Positions 8,550 to 18,608 of a stretch of 64,000 nucleotides of DNA are shown here, piece by piece. Below the pieces are notes generated by a model. That model ran no database searches. It saw only the letters and a list, made by a program, of their open reading frames with translations, and had not been told where the DNA came from. The stretch comes from Candidatus Methanohalarchaeum thermophilum (GTDB lineage Archaea > Halobacteriota > Methanonatronarchaeia > Methanonatronarchaeales > Methanonatronarchaeaceae), in the NCBI GenBank assembly GCA_001914405.1, contig MSDW01000001.1, forward strand, positions 1,178,001 through 1,242,000, in the 5' to 3' direction. Within the stretch, counting starts at the first letter, position 1, and each line of letters begins with the position of its first letter. The position numbers were made by a program, and so were the translations under genes.

Positions 8550-9347
8550 TTATCTCCACTCAAACCTTTTGATATATAGTTCGCCTAGTCTCTCTATTTT
8601 GATCTTTGTTTCTCTGTTTTCTCTCTTTGTTCTTATGAGGTTTTTTTCTTTGAGTTTGTTTAGCCTGTATTGTATACTGGTCCTTTTAACCTCTTCTTCG
8701 GTTTCCTCAAGATTTTTTATTAATTTGCTTATTGATTTAATTTCTTTTCTTTCGTTCAGTACTTTCAGTATCTTTTTGTCGATATCTTTTATTTTTTCAA
8801 CAGGGAACATTGGTATCTGTTCAAGGGAATTTATGCCTTTTCCAAAGCCTGAATCTTTGAATTTAGTCATAAGTTCATTTAACTCTTTGATAACTGTTTT
8901 TTCTTCTTTTTTATGGGCTTCATCTAGTTTTACTAGCATCTTTGGAAGCAGGTATTCTTTGGGAGATGCATAAAATATTTCAACATCAGAGTTATTTGAG
9001 AGAAAGGCTGCAGATATCATAGCTACTAAGGCAAGTTTGGGGGCGGAGGAGATGTTTAGGTAAACGGGTTTTTCTGTTGCTGAATGTTCTTCTATTGATT
9101 CGAGTGTTTTTTTAAAAACCTCTTCAAAGTCGTATATATCAATTTCTTCAATAACTACTTCTTTTTTGACATTTTTCTCTAGTTTCTTAGTGAAGTGGTC
9201 TGCTAGTTTTTGAGGTTCTTTGTAGTCGGAAACTCCTCTTAGAATAACAAGGTTATCAATGGGATAGTCTCCAAACATGGGTTCAAATAATCTATCATAT
9301 TCCAGTCCTCCAGCTATGATATGGGTTCCAGCTTGTTTTTGGGGCAT
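8550..9347 (-). CDS. CARF-like sensor with C-terminal winged-helix domain, copy 2
   Basis: This 265-residue protein is a paralogue of 4589-5335, with the same landmarks in the same order: GTHIIAGGLEYDR, YPIDNLVIL, the loop VYLNISSAPKLALVAMISAA, EYLLPKML, then IDKKILKVL and a winged helix with SIQYRLNKLKEKNLI. The sensor half resembles CARF domains and the C-terminal half a DNA-binding winged helix. The start ATG at 9347 has no clear ribosome site. A TATA-like TTTATAAAA lies about 20-30 bases upstream, so translation may be leaderless. It shares an operon with the RNase J-like gene. Two copies of the operator-like 18-mer sit between it and the divergent small gene at 9476. Family assignment is moderate; the ligand is unknown. 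Confidence 0.65.
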   Translation of the reverse strand: MPQKQAGTHIIAGGLEYDRLFEPMFGDYPIDNLVILRGVSDYKEPQKLADHFTKKLEKNVKKEVVIEEIDIYDFEEVFKKTLESIEEHSATEKPVYLNISSAPKLALVAMISAAFLSNNSDVEIFYASPKEYLLPKMLVKLDEAHKKEEKTVIKELNELMTKFKDSGFGKGINSLEQIPMFPVEKIKDIDKKILKVLNERKEIKSISKLIKNLEETEEEVKRTSIQYRLNKLKEKNLIRTKRENRETKIKIERLGELYIKRFEWR

Positions 9348-9388
9348 ATTACAAATTCCCTATAACATTTTATAAATATTTCTGTTAT

Positions 9389-9456
9389 TAACAAAATTAT
9401 CCGTTACATTTTTAACTGTCCAAAATAAACTGAATTATTAACAAAAAATTCTGTTA
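9389..9456. promoter_or_regulatory. Pair of operator-like 18-mers between divergent genes
   Basis: TAACAAAATTATCCGTTA (9389-9406) and TAACAAAAAATTCTGTTA (9439-9456) are 50 bp apart, about five helical turns, and both match the palindrome at 5414-5431 in their outer TAACAAA and GTTA arms. The first lies about 11 bp upstream of the regulator's TATA element (minus strand). The second lies 20 bp before the small + strand gene at 9476. A further partial palindrome, CTGTTATATAACGG, overlaps the second copy. Confidence 0.55.
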
Positions 9457-9475
9457 TATAACGGAGAAAAATAAC

Positions 9476-9607
9476 ATGAACTTTTTTATGATAAACCACT
9501 TCAGAAACCAGTTTCTACCTAAAGAAATAGAGATCTCTGATGTATCTCTAGAAAACCTGGAAAATGTTAAAAGAAGAAACATGTTTTTTTTCGGGAAAAC
9601 TAAATAG
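9476..9607 (+). CDS. Putative 43-residue protein divergent from the CARF-like regulator
   Basis: ATG 9476 follows CGGAG at 9462-9466 with suitable spacing. The open frame encodes MNFFMINHFRNQFLPKE, then an acidic helix-like stretch (EIEISDVSLENLENV), and ends at TAG 9605. No family is recognised. It is kept because it has a ribosome site and because an operator-like 18-mer lies directly in its promoter region, so it may be under control of the neighbouring regulator. It could also be spurious. Confidence 0.35.
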   Translation: MNFFMINHFRNQFLPKEIEISDVSLENLENVKRRNMFFFGKTK

Positions 9608-9703
9608 AGAGATAAACTGTTTAATTGGCTCAGAAATTTAAATTATAAGACATAAATGAATTAGTTGGGAGTAAAAGAATTTAGGGTATTTTGGTGGAAA
9701 TAA

Positions 9704-10813
9704 ATGAATAATGATGTATTAGAAGAACTTGTGAAGGATTTGAATGATAGTCTAAAGGTTGAGGATGTGGGAGACCCTCAGTTCCGTGATGATAGATACC
9801 ATGAGAAGCCACTTGAGGAAGATAACTTTAACTCTATTCCAAAAGGTTCTGAGGATAGAACTGTTTCTTATATAGATGGCGGGAACAAGGAGCTTTATTC
9901 TTCTCCAACATTTTCAATTCATCTTGTGAGAGTTTATTTTAATTTATTTGAAAGCGGGAACCGTAAAGATCCTGTACAGATCCCTCAGAAAATCGATTTT
10001 TATACTTTGGCCAAGGCTTATCGAAAGAATGATGAGATATATTATAAAGGAAAAATATATCCTTTAAAGGAAGAAGAAGAGAGATTTTTACCTAGTGAAG
10101 AGGATTTAGACTTTAATTCATTTGATAAGAGCTTCAGGAGTGGGATTTATAGAGGACCTATTAATAAATTGTGTAGGTCTGCGAGGAGGTTTGCAGAGTG
10201 GAAGATTGCAGGGGAAATTGCAGAAAAGGAGTTGAGTGAAGGCGATATGGTTGTGGGTGATGGGATTCTTCATACTTCGGTTCCGAATGAAGCTATATAT
10301 GCAAGTGAAGCTTACGAGAAAGGAATGGAAAACGGGGTTGTTGTTTCAAAACTAGCTAAAACTACTAAACTTTACACAACCACCGGAAAAAACCTAGTAA
10401 AAGCTATTAAAGACCTGGGAGATAATTTTCTACCTGAACAAGAATGGTATTATTATCCAGTAGCTGAAAACGAGCATCCTAGCCATAAAGCTGAAATCTA
10501 TTTTGTTAAGCTTTACAAGAATTCTGATTATGTGTTTAGATACGAAATTTATAGGGATTGGGCCAGAGAAGCTAATAAAAAAGAAATAGAGTCTGTTATA
10601 AGTTCGATTTCAGAGAACTCAAAGGACATAAAGTTCCCTGGTTATCCCTATGGCCTTGTTGACGCTGATAAGATGGCAAGTATTTCGGAAAAAGAGGCAG
10701 AAAGATATAGAGCCATGCTAAAAGCACATGCTTCAGGGAATAAATACTGGGAAGAAATAGAAAAACATCTTACTACCACGAACGCTCACGAAAAACTAGA
10801 TAAATTTAAATAA
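9704..10813 (+). CDS. nurA: NurA 5'-3' nuclease
   Basis: NurA is a ssDNA endonuclease and 5'-3' exonuclease that works on a HerA hexamer to resect double-strand breaks. This 369-residue copy has the first catalytic motif SYIDGGNKEL (Asp near residue 58), the second acidic motif VVGDGIL (near residue 184), and the C-terminal signature YPYGLVDADKMASI (near 312). The family usually runs 300-450 residues. It is the first gene of a tight operon: herA starts 12 bases after its stop, then mre11 and rad50. The protein is rich in Glu/Lys and lacks Cys-based metal sites, as usual for NurA. Confidence 0.9.
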   Translation: MNNDVLEELVKDLNDSLKVEDVGDPQFRDDRYHEKPLEEDNFNSIPKGSEDRTVSYIDGGNKELYSSPTFSIHLVRVYFNLFESGNRKDPVQIPQKIDFYTLAKAYRKNDEIYYKGKIYPLKEEEERFLPSEEDLDFNSFDKSFRSGIYRGPINKLCRSARRFAEWKIAGEIAEKELSEGDMVVGDGILHTSVPNEAIYASEAYEKGMENGVVVSKLAKTTKLYTTTGKNLVKAIKDLGDNFLPEQEWYYYPVAENEHPSHKAEIYFVKLYKNSDYVFRYEIYRDWAREANKKEIESVISSISENSKDIKFPGYPYGLVDADKMASISEKEAERYRAMLKAHASGNKYWEEIEKHLTTTNAHEKLDKFK

Positions 10814-10825
10814 AGGTGCTTTAAG

Positions 10826-12427
10826 ATGTCAAATATAATTGGAAGAATAGTTAGTGGAGATTTTGAAGACATATTAATTAGACAGAAGGTAGATGAAGAA
10901 ATAGAGATGGGAGACCTGTTAGTAGCTGAAGCAGAAGAATCATATTCCCTTCTACAGGTTTTCGACTTAACATATGGATCCCAGATCTCAGATAAAGAAA
11001 AAAACCTAATAGCTGGCATGAAACTAGAAGGACATGGAGAAGAGCTAGATTTCACCGAACCCGAACTAAGCAACTACATAATAGGACACGCGAAAAACCT
11101 AGTCACGGTAAAAGACCAAAATAATAATGAAACACCTTATTCGCCAAAGAAACTTCCTGGGTTCTTCTCAGAGCTCCGAAGAATCAAGGAAGAGGACCTT
11201 AAGTTCATGGAAAATCAAGATAGAGCCGAAAAAAACGATAGAGCTCTTACAACTGGTAAGATTAGGTCTGGGTCAAAGGTATTGGATGTAGATGTTAACT
11301 TACCTGGAGAGGATGTGCTGCGCCATCATATCTTGATCCCAGCTTCAACTGGAAAGGGTAAATCAAATCTAGTCAAAGTTATGATTCACGATCTACTAGA
11401 TGAAGACTATTGTGGTTTCCTTGTGATCGACCCGCACGGAGAGTATTACGGTGAAGAGAGCAGCAACCCAGGTCTTTCAGATCACCCAAAATCTGCTGAC
11501 TACCTGAGCCTTTACTCCCCTGATCCACCGGCAGGAGAGTCTAGTCTTATAATAAATATCAACCAGCTAAGGCCCAGCGATTTAAGGAATGTCATGGACC
11601 TTTCAGATGCTCAGAACGAAGCAATAGCCGCTTACTTCCAAGATGATGAAGAGAACTGGCTCGAAAACCTAGTTACAGGAAAGGATATTAAGGGAGTTAG
11701 AGATAGCACTCTGTCCGCACTTCAAAGAAAAATATATGTTTACTTAAGTGTCTCAAAGGAAAACGGCGACCTAAACTGTGAGGGAATGTTCAGATCAGAA
11801 GGCGGCGAATCCACGATAGACGATATTTTGAGCGATTTAGAGGATAGCAAAGCAGTTGTTCTGGATACTTCTAACCTAGAGGACCGGGTCGAGTTATTGG
11901 TTGGCTCAATGGTAGCCAACCGCATCTTCAATCAGTACAAAAACTACAAGAATTCTGGAGACCTAGACGAAAACCCCGTGATTTCCACCGTTCTTGAAGA
12001 AGCACCAAGGGTAATAGGGGAAAATTCGATGATAAGATCAGGAAATGTCTTTGAAAAAATAGCTAGAGAAGGCAGAAAATTCAAAATAGGTTTAACAGCT
12101 ATAACCCAGCTACCAAGCGTCATCCCAAAAGAAATACTCGCAAACATGAATACCAAAATACTTTTGGGCATGGAAATGAACACGGAAAGAAAATCTCTAG
12201 TGGACAGCGCATCCCAAGACCTCTCAAAAGACGAAAGAAACATAGCAAGCCTCGATATAGGAGAAGCTATCATCACTTCAACATTCACAAACTTTGCAGT
12301 ACCAATCAAGATCCCCTTATTCGAAGAAACCATAACAGAAAGTGACAATGATGAAGATAAATATAGAGATGAAGATAAGGGAGAGGAGGTTCGAACTGAG
12401 CATTTAGGGATTAATATGGAGGATTAA
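10826..12427 (+). CDS. herA: HerA DNA translocase/helicase
   Basis: HerA is a hexameric FtsK/VirB4-like ATPase that drives DNA into the NurA nuclease during archaeal end resection. This 533-residue protein has an N-terminal HAS-barrel-like region (about 1-100), a Walker A ASTGKGKS (near 173-180), a Walker [11 protein letters not shown] (near 198-207), and a C-terminal RecA-like core containing [30 protein letters not shown] and the tail [14 protein letters not shown] negatively charged stretch ([16 protein letters not shown]) precedes the end. It lies 12 bases after nurA and ends 7 bases before mre11, so all four repair genes are probably co-transcribed. Confidence 0.92.
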   Translation: MSNIIGRIVSGDFEDILIRQKVDEEIEMGDLLVAEAEESYSLLQVFDLTYGSQISDKEKNLIAGMKLEGHGEELDFTEPELSNYIIGHAKNLVTVKDQNNNETPYSPKKLPGFFSELRRIKEEDLKFMENQDRAEKNDRALTTGKIRSGSKVLDVDVNLPGEDVLRHHILIPASTGKGKSNLVKVMIHDLLDEDYCGFLVIDPHGEYYGEESSNPGLSDHPKSADYLSLYSPDPPAGESSLIININQLRPSDLRNVMDLSDAQNEAIAAYFQDDEENWLENLVTGKDIKGVRDSTLSALQRKIYVYLSVSKENGDLNCEGMFRSEGGESTIDDILSDLEDSKAVVLDTSNLEDRVELLVGSMVANRIFNQYKNYKNSGDLDENPVISTVLEEAPRVIGENSMIRSGNVFEKIAREGRKFKIGLTAITQLPSVIPKEILANMNTKILLGMEMNTERKSLVDSASQDLSKDERNIASLDIGEAIITSTFTNFAVPIKIPLFEETITESDNDEDKYRDEDKGEEVRTEHLGINMED

Positions 12428-12434
12428 TAGGAAA

Positions 12435-13682
12435 ATGAAGTTTGCTCATATGGCTGATACGCATCTGGGAGCTTGGAGTTCGCAAGAGATGAAGAAACTG
12501 GTATCAAAGGCCTTTGAAAAGGCAATAGATAGATGTATTGGAAATAACGTGGACTTTATATTAATCTCTGGTGATTTGCTTGAAACTAGTAGACCATCTA
12601 CTGGTGCTTTGTCCACTGCTGCTAAAAAACTGAGAGAAGTGAATGATGCAGGGATTGATGTTTATTTGGTTCCTGGGTCTCATGATTTTTCGCCTTCCGG
12701 AAACACGATGCTAAATGTTCTTCAATCTGCTGATTTAATAGAAAATGTGGTAAGAGGAAAACCAACAGACGATGGCAAACTCTTGTTGAAGTTTACTAGG
12801 GCCAGGGAAGAAGTAAAGATAACTGGAATGCCTGGGAGAAAAAGGTCCCTAGAATCTAAAAGCTACGAAGAACTAGATAGAGAGGGATTAGAGAAGGAGG
12901 ATGGTTTTAAGGTCTTTATGTTTCATTCTGCATTGGATGAATATAAGCCCGAAATATACAAAGAAATGGACTCTTTACCTCTTTCACTATTACCAAAAAA
13001 CTTTGATTACTATGCTGGAGGACATGTCCATAAGAAAGGTGTCTTCGAAGAAGACAGATACCCGAAGATAGTTTTTCCAGGATCTCTTTTCCCAGTTAAC
13101 TTCAAAGAACTCGAGGAATTTGAAAACGGTGGATTTTACATAGTGGAGGTAAACAATGGCGAATTAGATATAAGTAGAGAAGAGATTGAAGTCTGTGATA
13201 TAGTCTCAAAAAAGTTTGATGCACAAAATAAGAGCCCTGAAGAAATAAACAACCAGATAAAGAACACGATGAAGGATCTAGATGTCAGAGGAAAGGTTGT
13301 CACTATAAGAGTTAAGGGGACTTTAAAATCTGGTAGAACAACCGAACTAAACTTAGGTAAAATAAAAAGTATATTAATAGATAGAGGCGCAGTTTCAGTT
13401 AAATCTAATACTCGTAAGCTTTCAACCAAGGAATATGAAGAGGTAAAGGTAAAAGCAGACGACAAAAATGAACTGGAGGACAAATTAATAAAAGAAAATA
13501 TCGGTCAATTTGAACTCGAGGATTATTCAAAACAGGAAAAAGTTGAACTCGCCAAGAATCTGTATCAAGAGCTATCGGATGAGAGAAATGAAGGAGAGAA
13601 GAAAAAGGACTACAGAAGCAGGGTCGCCGAAAATGTGATCCAGACATTAGACCTCAAACAAAAGATGGAGCAAATACTATGA
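12435..13682 (+). CDS. mre11: Mre11 double-strand-break nuclease
   Basis: Mre11 is the Mn-dependent nuclease subunit of the Mre11-Rad50 complex. The 415-residue protein shows the phosphoesterase motifs in order: HMADTHLG (D8, H10), LISGDLLE (D47), PGSHD (H83, D84; Ser replaces the more usual Asn), MFHSALDEY (H164) and GGHVHKKG (H197, H199). The C-terminal third is a charged, helical Rad50-binding region (QKMEQIL at the end). Its stop overlaps the rad50 start by four bases (ATGA at 13679), typical of translational coupling between the two subunits. Confidence 0.93.
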   Translation: MKFAHMADTHLGAWSSQEMKKLVSKAFEKAIDRCIGNNVDFILISGDLLETSRPSTGALSTAAKKLREVNDAGIDVYLVPGSHDFSPSGNTMLNVLQSADLIENVVRGKPTDDGKLLLKFTRAREEVKITGMPGRKRSLESKSYEELDREGLEKEDGFKVFMFHSALDEYKPEIYKEMDSLPLSLLPKNFDYYAGGHVHKKGVFEEDRYPKIVFPGSLFPVNFKELEEFENGGFYIVEVNNGELDISREEIEVCDIVSKKFDAQNKSPEEINNQIKNTMKDLDVRGKVVTIRVKGTLKSGRTTELNLGKIKSILIDRGAVSVKSNTRKLSTKEYEEVKVKADDKNELEDKLIKENIGQFELEDYSKQEKVELAKNLYQELSDERNEGEKKKDYRSRVAENVIQTLDLKQKMEQIL

Positions 13683-15862
13683 AGGTAAACTGGATACAAC
13701 TCAAGAACATAAGAAGCTACGATGAAGAAAGAGTACAGTTCCCAAATGGCCCTGTTTTACTCTCCGGAGATGTTGGACACGGCAAGTCTTCCCTATTGAT
13801 GGGTTTAGAGTTTGCGTTATTCGGTCTAAGAGGAAAACAATTAACCAGTGAAGATCTTCTAAGAGAAGGAGAGAAAAGAGCAGAAGTTAAAGCAAATTTT
13901 TCAGTAAACGACAAAAACTATACAATAAAAAGAGGATTGAAGAGAGGAAATAAGAGAATAAGCCAAGTAACTGGATACATAAAAACCGAAGGAACTAAGA
14001 AAGAACTCTCTCCTAGGGATTTAAAAAGAGAAATATTTAAGATTCTAGGATACCCAATGGAGATGGTCGCAAAAAGAAAATCTTTGATCTACAGATACAC
14101 CGTGTATACGCCGCAGGAAGAAATGAAAGAAATTGTCAAAGCTGATGCAGATGACAGATTAAACACGCTTAGAAAAGTAATCGGAATCAACAAATACAAG
14201 AGAATCAGAGAAAACATATCAGAAATTAAAAATACATTAAGAGATCCCAAGAAAAAACTATCAGGCATATATAACGACCTAGAACAAAAAAAGGAAAACA
14301 AACAGGAACTCGAAAACGAAGTAAAAAACCTAAAAAATAAACTAAAAAACCTAAGAGAAAAAAGAGATAACAAAAATAAAAAACTCGATGAATGGAAAGA
14401 GAAAAAAGAAGAAATCGAAGAAAAAATCGAAGCATTTCACAAGCTTGACAAACAAAAAAATAACCTAAAAAACGAAATCAAAAACAAAGAAAATAAAATC
14501 AAGGAATTAGAGAAAAAAGAAAAAACCCTAAAAAAAGAAGTCGATGAATTTAAAAAACTCGACCGCCCAACCTCCAAAAAACTAGATGAAATAAAAGAAA
14601 AAATCAAAGAACTCGAAGAAAAGAAAGAAAACTACCTAAAATCAAAAAAAGACATATCAGAAAAAATAAATAACCTATTAAGAAATAAAAAAGAACTCGA
14701 AGAAGAAATAAAAGATATTAAAAAAGAAATTGACGAAAAAATAGCAGAAAAAAAGACAATAAGAAAAAACCTAAATGACCTAAAAGAAGCACAATCAGAA
14801 TGCCCCGTATGTGGCCACACACTCACCAAACAACACAGAAAAAACGAGATAAAACAAAAGAAAAAACAAATCAAAAACCTCCAAAAAGACCAAAAACAAC
14901 TAAAAAACAAAAAAGAAAACAAAAACACCCAAAAACAAGAAATTCAAACCAAAATAAAAGAAAAACAACAAAAAGCAATAAAAGAAACCAAAAAACAAAT
15001 AAAAACACTAAAAAAAGAAAAAGAAAACCTAAGAAAATACAAAGAAAAGAAAAAAACAGCCCAAGACAAAAAAGAAAAAATCAAAGAAAACAAACAAAAA
15101 ACAAAAAACCTAAAAAAAGAAAAACAAAAAGTAACCAAAAAACTACAAGAAACAAAAGAAAAACTCCAAGAACTAAAAGATATAAAAGAAAAACAAGAAA
15201 AAATCAACAAAAAACTAGAAAAAACCAGAGAAGAACTAAAAAACATAGAAAAAGACATAAGCTCCAAAAAAAGCGAACACAAAACAAAAACAAAAACCCT
15301 AAAAAAACACAAAAAAGAAATAAAAGAAAAAGAAAAAGCCAAATCCCTAGAAAAAGAAATCAACAAAAAAGAAGAATGGCTCAAAAACCTAGGAACACTA
15401 TCATCCACCATAGAAAGCCAATTCATGCTAAAACTACAAAAACAATTCAATTCAATATTCAACAACTGGTTCAACACACTAGTAGAAGAAGACGAACTCG
15501 ATGTTAGAGTAAACGAAAAATTCACCCCCATCATCGAAAGAAGAGGAGAAGACACAAAATACAGAAAACTATCAGGAGGAGAAAGAACATCAGTAGCCCT
15601 CGCATACAGACTAGCCCTAAACAGCGTAATAAACTCACTAATAGAAGACATAAACACACAAAACTTCATCATCCTAGACGAACCAACAGACGGATTCAGC
15701 ACCGAACAACTAGACAAAATAAGAGACATAATAAACCAACTAAAAATGAACCAAATAATAATAGTCTCCCACGAACCAAAAATCGAAAGCTACGTAGACA
15801 ACGTAATCAACATCTACAAACAAAACGGAACCTCAACCACAAAACAACAAAAAAACCTCTAA
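13679..15862 (+). CDS. rad50: Rad50 ATPase with zinc hook
   Basis: Rad50 is the SMC-like ATPase partner of Mre11. The 727-residue protein has a Walker A GDVGHGKSS (about 30-38), a Q-loop region near 140, a zinc hook CPVCG (C375, C378) flanked by two coiled-coil arms, the ABC signature LSGGERTS (near 631), Walker B FIILDEPTDG and the H-loop VSHEP. Each arm is only about 180-200 residues, shorter than in many archaeal Rad50 proteins of 850-900 residues. The coiled-coil DNA from about 14280 to 15400 is extremely A-rich, almost all Lys, Glu, Gln and Asn codons, and shifts from mixed to AC-rich codon choice. It is the last gene of the repair operon. Confidence 0.93.
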   Translation: MKVNWIQLKNIRSYDEERVQFPNGPVLLSGDVGHGKSSLLMGLEFALFGLRGKQLTSEDLLREGEKRAEVKANFSVNDKNYTIKRGLKRGNKRISQVTGYIKTEGTKKELSPRDLKREIFKILGYPMEMVAKRKSLIYRYTVYTPQEEMKEIVKADADDRLNTLRKVIGINKYKRIRENISEIKNTLRDPKKKLSGIYNDLEQKKENKQELENEVKNLKNKLKNLREKRDNKNKKLDEWKEKKEEIEEKIEAFHKLDKQKNNLKNEIKNKENKIKELEKKEKTLKKEVDEFKKLDRPTSKKLDEIKEKIKELEEKKENYLKSKKDISEKINNLLRNKKELEEEIKDIKKEIDEKIAEKKTIRKNLNDLKEAQSECPVCGHTLTKQHRKNEIKQKKKQIKNLQKDQKQLKNKKENKNTQKQEIQTKIKEKQQKAIKETKKQIKTLKKEKENLRKYKEKKKTAQDKKEKIKENKQKTKNLKKEKQKVTKKLQETKEKLQELKDIKEKQEKINKKLEKTREELKNIEKDISSKKSEHKTKTKTLKKHKKEIKEKEKAKSLEKEINKKEEWLKNLGTLSSTIESQFMLKLQKQFNSIFNNWFNTLVEEDELDVRVNEKFTPIIERRGEDTKYRKLSGGERTSVALAYRLALNSVINSLIEDINTQNFIILDEPTDGFSTEQLDKIRDIINQLKMNQIIIVSHEPKIESYVDNVINIYKQNGTSTTKQQKNL

Positions 15863-16332
15863 CAACCCCCAAACAACAAAAACAAACCAACAACAACCAA
15901 AAACTTACACCCCCAATCAAAACAAAACAGAAACCAAAACCACACAAACCAAAAACACAAAACACTTCAAAAAACACATCCTCTTCAAAAACTTCTCTTC
16001 ACTCATTTAAGATGACCCCAACAAAAAGAGAAACTAATAAAAATAAGTGCAAAACTAATTCTTTTCTTATCTTATTCTTCTACGATATGTCATCAGAATT
16101 TTTCTAAAAATGATACATTACGTTTTGTTTATTTACCATATTTATTAATAATCCCTCCCATTTTTGAGTTGCTACTTTTTATTTATTCTCTGTTTTCTAT
16201 GCTTTTTTTCAACTAATGGTTTTTTTGATTTGAAGATTAATGTTTACAGCCTCTAATTCCACTTAAAACTATTATAAACTGCTTTCTATTAGTAAAAATT
16301 AGGTGTAAAGAAATATAATAGTTTAAATAGTT
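15863..16332. other. Gene-free spacer, AC-rich then AT-rich
   Basis: For about 150 bases after rad50 the + strand is nearly pure A and C with no open frame of note, then AT-rich. No gene, terminator hairpin or repeat is convincing. A TATA-like AATATAATAG near 16312-16321 probably serves the next gene, whose ATG is about 20 bases downstream (leaderless arrangement). Confidence 0.45.
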
Positions 16333-16569
16333 ATGAAAGTTGAATTAGTTGAAGAAATTAATGGTGGTAGGCTCACACCAGCTGCTGAGCATGAGCTGGT
16401 AACTTCCTTTGCCAAAAACTTAAAAGATATCTTGCAAAGATTTCACCGAGATGAGACTGACAAAATGAATAAGAGATTTACTGAGTTCATTTTGATCGAG
16501 TCCGTGAGAGCGCTTCTAGGTCTTCCTCCGATAACTTTTTACAATTTTTTACGAAGTAACAAGAAATAG
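16333..16569 (+). CDS. Hypothetical 78-residue protein
   Basis: ATG 16333 lies just after a TATA-like element. The protein begins MKVELVEEINGGRLTPAAEHELV and continues with mixed helices (SFAKNLKDILQRF, FTEFILIESVRALLGL) to the end FLRSNKK. It is not recognised. The sequence downstream is a stop-riddled continuation, so it could be the surviving N-terminus of a longer gene or of a transposase. The mixed, less skewed codon choice resembles the neighbouring insertion-sequence debris more than the repair operon. Confidence 0.35.
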   Translation: MKVELVEEINGGRLTPAAEHELVTSFAKNLKDILQRFHRDETDKMNKRFTEFILIESVRALLGLPPITFYNFLRSNKK

Positions 16570-17430
16570 AGAAGCACTATATGCTTAAGGCATTTGAAGA
16601 GATTGGAAAGCTGTATGGACTTTAACAGAGAAGCGTAAAAGGCTCTTCTGTTCAATCCAAAGATGTTCCTAATTCGAAACTTTGACGGTAAATCGGGACG
16701 AAGTCTATGCACTAGGGCAACTATTAAGATCGAAGTGGACCTAAACAAGAAGTAGGAGTGGGAAAAAGATTAAACAAGAGGGTTTTGACGCCAAATTCCA
16801 ACACTCGACGACTAAAGGCACTATTTAGGTTTCAAGCTACTCTAGCTAATTAATCTCTCCAAATTCTCCCTACAGAAGCTAGAAATATACTTTGCCGGAT
16901 ACTGATATAAAGAATATTTGGGATGAGATGATTCTAGGGCACCTTAGGAACAAACAGGAAAGACAAGAAGAACGTTATCGCCGATGGAGGGTTTTTCTCA
17001 CCACGATAACTACCTCAACCTCATGAGACAAAGGATTGTTTCGATAATCAATCCACGGTCCGGATTGGAGGAAAAGGTGAAAGAGAAACTTGAAAAAGCT
17101 TCTGTAAATATTAAATGGTTCGACTCACAAAACTCAAAACAGTTTGAGGAATTACTGAAAGAGTTTGAGGAAAGTAGTGGATGGAAGCTATCAAAAAACC
17201 CTAAACTACGACGATTTCAAACTGAAGAGATCAAAGATAAAGCATATATTCAAAGTAGCTAAGGAGATATCTTGGAATGAAGGATCTACATATCTATAGT
17301 GAGAAAACCGGCTTCTATGGAAAGCGATTGCAAGCAGTATTGTGTTTCCACGCTCTCTTTACCAATTCCTAGGGCGAAATAAAATCAATCCACATAGAGC
17401 GATAGGGCTTTTAAGCCATAAAAAGGACAC
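16570..17430 (+). pseudogene. Stop-riddled former coding region, possibly a transposase
   Basis: The base composition is coding-like, unlike the GT/AC spacers, but all frames are broken. One open piece (16984-17262, 92 codons) encodes helical sequence with EEKVKEKLEKA and FEELLKEFEESSG. Near 17300-17425 another frame reads FLGRNKINPHRAIGLL, which resembles the C-terminal tail of integrase-core DDE transposases (RPHRALG). Adjacent IS5 debris makes an insertion-sequence origin plausible. The family cannot be named. Confidence 0.3.
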
Positions 17431-17659
17431 ATGGTGAATCCCTCACCCCAAGAAAACCCCCCTAACCAAAAACAAAACAAAAAACCCATCAAACAACTAA
17501 AAGACAAAACCAAAAATGGGAAGGGTTATTACTATTAAGAAATCGTTGCCCAGAGTGTAACTCCAAAATAAAACTTTTTCTTCTTTTTTTAAAAAATTAG
17601 GCTCTTTTGCAATCCTTCTCGGAACCTTCTTAACTTTTCGGTAAAAAGGGGTTTTGGGG

Positions 17660-18510
17660 ATGGGATAGCTGCAGTTGGAGATAGATCTAGATGAGTTCCC
17701 GGAGACAGAGCTTAATGGATTCGTTAAAGAGATCGAACTTTTGGTAGCTAGGGAGGAGCCAAGGTATTTATACAAGTATTATAGGAATGAATATAGCTTA
17801 AGGTAGCATTAATGTTCTTGTATGCCTGAAGGTAAAGAAAAAAGACACATACAGAGAGATCATTGACGAGGCTGTGGATATGGTGCGTATTAGAAGAGGA
17901 ACTCAACCTAAGCAAAGCCCCCTCACCTCTTCGACACTTTGTAGAGCGTCCACAAGCTTTCGATAGGGGGTTTAGAGGTCTCTCTTAAAATTCTCCATCA
18001 AAATAGCTGGATATCACCGGATTTGCAGGCAATTGATACTCTTAAGGGTTAGTGAGGAGCCTGCGCATCACGCTAATTACACAAAGAGAAGTAGAAATGA
18101 AGTTGAGTTCGTTGAAGACAACATTACTCGTAGATGCAAGTGGAGCGATAGTCGACCTTCATATAACCACAACCAGGAAGATATGACACAAAGATATCTC
18201 CACAAATCGTTAGAAGGAACTTAAAACACCTCAACGCACTCTTAGGAGACAAAAAATACGATAACCAAAATTTAAGGAGTTATACTTCAAGAGAGACATA
18301 AAGCCAATAATCGGGTATAAAGAGGTTACTGAGGACCATAATAAACTTAATCAAGGGCTTTGGGGGCTAGGAGAAGAGAAACATGAACGAGAGCCTTAAT
18401 CCCTCATTGAAGAGGAAGTACAGCTCTCACGTCTCTTCTAGGGGCTTGGTGGAAACAGTTCAGAGAAATAACAGTAAAATGCCTAGTACAAAATGTAGTA
18501 AAAAAATAAA
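17660..18510 (+). pseudogene. Decayed IS5-family DDE transposase
   Basis: Reading across at least three frameshifts gives an IS5-type transposase. It opens LQLEIDLDEFPETEL near 17670, then a YTKRSRNEVEFVED region and the DDE-strand VDASGAIVDLHITTTRK near 18140. A later segment reads SYTSREDIKPIIGYKE (near 18270), followed by the C-terminal SLNPSLKRKYSSHV and WWKQFREITVKCLVQNV (near 18390-18505), the E-containing region of IS5-like enzymes. Internal stops and shifts make it non-functional. No terminal inverted repeats could be placed with confidence. It is separate from the other IS5-like relics at 20.3 and 38.3 kb. Confidence 0.65.
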
Positions 18511-18608
18511 TTGAATTATTTCGCCCTGTTAAACCTTAAGACGTTAATTAGGTTCAAGAGAACTGCAGTGTAGCCGATAATTTAAAAGGAGTAAAGGAAA
18601 AAGTGTTC

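Noticed and set aside
14800-15507. Long Lys/Thr/Asn-rich open frame inside rad50
   Set aside because: It is a shadow of the A-rich coiled-coil codons in another frame; rad50 motifs and the operon fix the true frame.
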